Below are positions 6,841 to 7,407 of a stretch of 7,407 bases of DNA, piece by piece. The position numbers were made by a program, and so were the translations under genes. The notes beneath the pieces were generated by a model. It searched no databases. It saw only the letters and a list, made by a program, of their open reading frames with translations, and had not been told where the DNA came from. The DNA comes from Bacteriovorax stolpii. GTDB lineage: Bacteria; Bdellovibrionota; Bacteriovoracia; Bacteriovoracales; Bacteriovoracaceae. The stretch spans positions 1 to 7,407 of the forward strand of contig CAMDDI010000170.1 of assembly GCA_945890905.1 (NCBI GenBank). Reading direction: 5' to 3'. How positions within the stretch are numbered: the stretch's first letter is position 1; every line of letters begins with the position of its first letter.

Positions 6841-7407
6841 ATGCGTAAGGCGTTCTTTATCACTTCCCTTCTCTCTTTCTTCTCTTTAAATACTCTGGCC
6901 GATACTCAGCTCAGTTTAATGGGGAGCTTAAACTATAACGTGCCCGATACCAACGACATCGAATACATCGAAGACGATGAATCAGGTGCGGGTTTTGGTT
7001 TGGGAATGAGAGCACTCATGGGAATCAACGATCAACTCGCCTTCCGCTCTGGAGCAGGCATTGTGCAAAAGAGATTTAATTACTCTATTAATGGTGATAG
7101 CAAAAAAGGTGAACTCGATTTTGATTACACCTACATTAATATTCCGCTGACTTTTTACTGGAAAGCTTCTTCTCAAGTCGGATTCTTTTTCGGTACCGCT
7201 CTGTACGCGAAGCTAGATGATTCGTGCGATGGAACAGGAGATTTTAAAAGCTGCACACCTAATGATCCACAGTCCATTATGTTGCCGGCAATTTTAGGTT
7301 TTAGTTTCAACCTCACAGAGAAAGTGGGAGCGGAAATTTCTTATGAACATGGGCTAACAGATACAGCAAAAGATGTGAAAGTTAGTACAGCAGTGTTGAG
7401 TCTGCTG
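6841..7407 (+). CDS. Outer-membrane beta-barrel protein (3' partial)
   Basis: The frame is open from ATG 6841 to the window end (189 codons, no stop reached). Residues 1-20 form a classic signal peptide: MRK, then a hydrophobic core, with likely cleavage after T-L-A20. The mature part shows alternating hydrophobic/polar strands at about 22-34, 49-62, 65-83, 91-108, 110-126, 145-159, 162-174 and 181-189. These are separated by polar turns and resemble small porin-like barrels of the OMP_b-brl type (note Y98-I-N-I-P-L-T-F-Y-W107). Eight strands suggest an OmpA/OmpX-sized barrel that probably ends soon after the window. One predicted loop is very acidic (D36 to E47, seven Asp/Glu in twelve residues), and another carries C129 and C138, which could form a disulfide. 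The role is not known; it could be structural, adhesive or a narrow channel. The 24-nt spacing suggests an operon with the synthase. A generic outer-membrane assignment is firm; a specific function is not. Confidence 0.85.
   Translation, partial: MRKAFFITSLLSFFSLNTLADTQLSLMGSLNYNVPDTNDIEYIEDDESGAGFGLGMRALMGINDQLAFRSGAGIVQKRFNYSINGDSKKGELDFDYTYINIPLTFYWKASSQVGFFFGTALYAKLDDSCDGTGDFKSCTPNDPQSIMLPAILGFSFNLTEKVGAEISYEHGLTDTAKDVKVSTAVLSLL

Noticed and set aside
6982..7176. Minus-strand reading frame over the barrel gene
   Set aside because: The + strand frame has a ribosome binding site, a signal peptide and a barrel strand pattern, and the antisense frame has none of these.

Overview
The window comes from a Gram-negative bacterium. 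It holds the 3' four-fifths of one very large gene followed closely by the start of a second gene, both on the + strand. By eye the GC content is in the low to mid 40s percent. The second gene encodes a signal-peptide-bearing outer-membrane beta-barrel, which is the main evidence for a Gram-negative cell. Moderate GC, an NdvB-type enzyme and a small beta-barrel of this style would fit Bdellovibrionota/Bacteriovoracales or another non-alphaproteobacterial lineage. That placement is a low-confidence inference.

Positions 1-6816 are a 5'-truncated gene for a cyclic beta-1,2-glucan synthase (NdvB/Cgs/ChvB family). The reading frame is open from base 1, and the first 51 codons already match the family, so the ATG at 154 is an internal methionine and not the start. 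The visible 2271 residues carry, in order: the GT84 glucosyltransferase domain with its D-x-D, HD and RxxRW motifs; four predicted membrane segments; the glycoamylase-like cyclisation domain (GH189 type); a beta-sandwich module with a shortened helical part; and a complete GH94 phosphorylase-like module made of a second beta-sandwich, an (alpha/alpha)6 catalytic barrel and a C-terminal cap. By family knowledge the protein polymerises UDP-glucose into beta-1,2-glucan, trims the chain by phosphorolysis and closes it into a ring. About 550-600 N-terminal residues lie upstream of the window, judged from rhizobial and Brucella homologues of about 2830-2870 residues.

Positions 6817-6840 are a short intergenic gap with a strong ribosome binding site and no terminator. 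Positions 6841-7407 are the start of a gene for a small outer-membrane beta-barrel protein that runs off the window with about eight strands visible. The spacing suggests co-transcription with the synthase. A functional link between a periplasmic glucan enzyme and an envelope barrel is plausible but unproven. No RNA gene, mobile element or CRISPR array was seen. The most notable non-coding signal is a near-perfect 16-bp inverted repeat at 6677-6710, inside the 3' end of the synthase gene.
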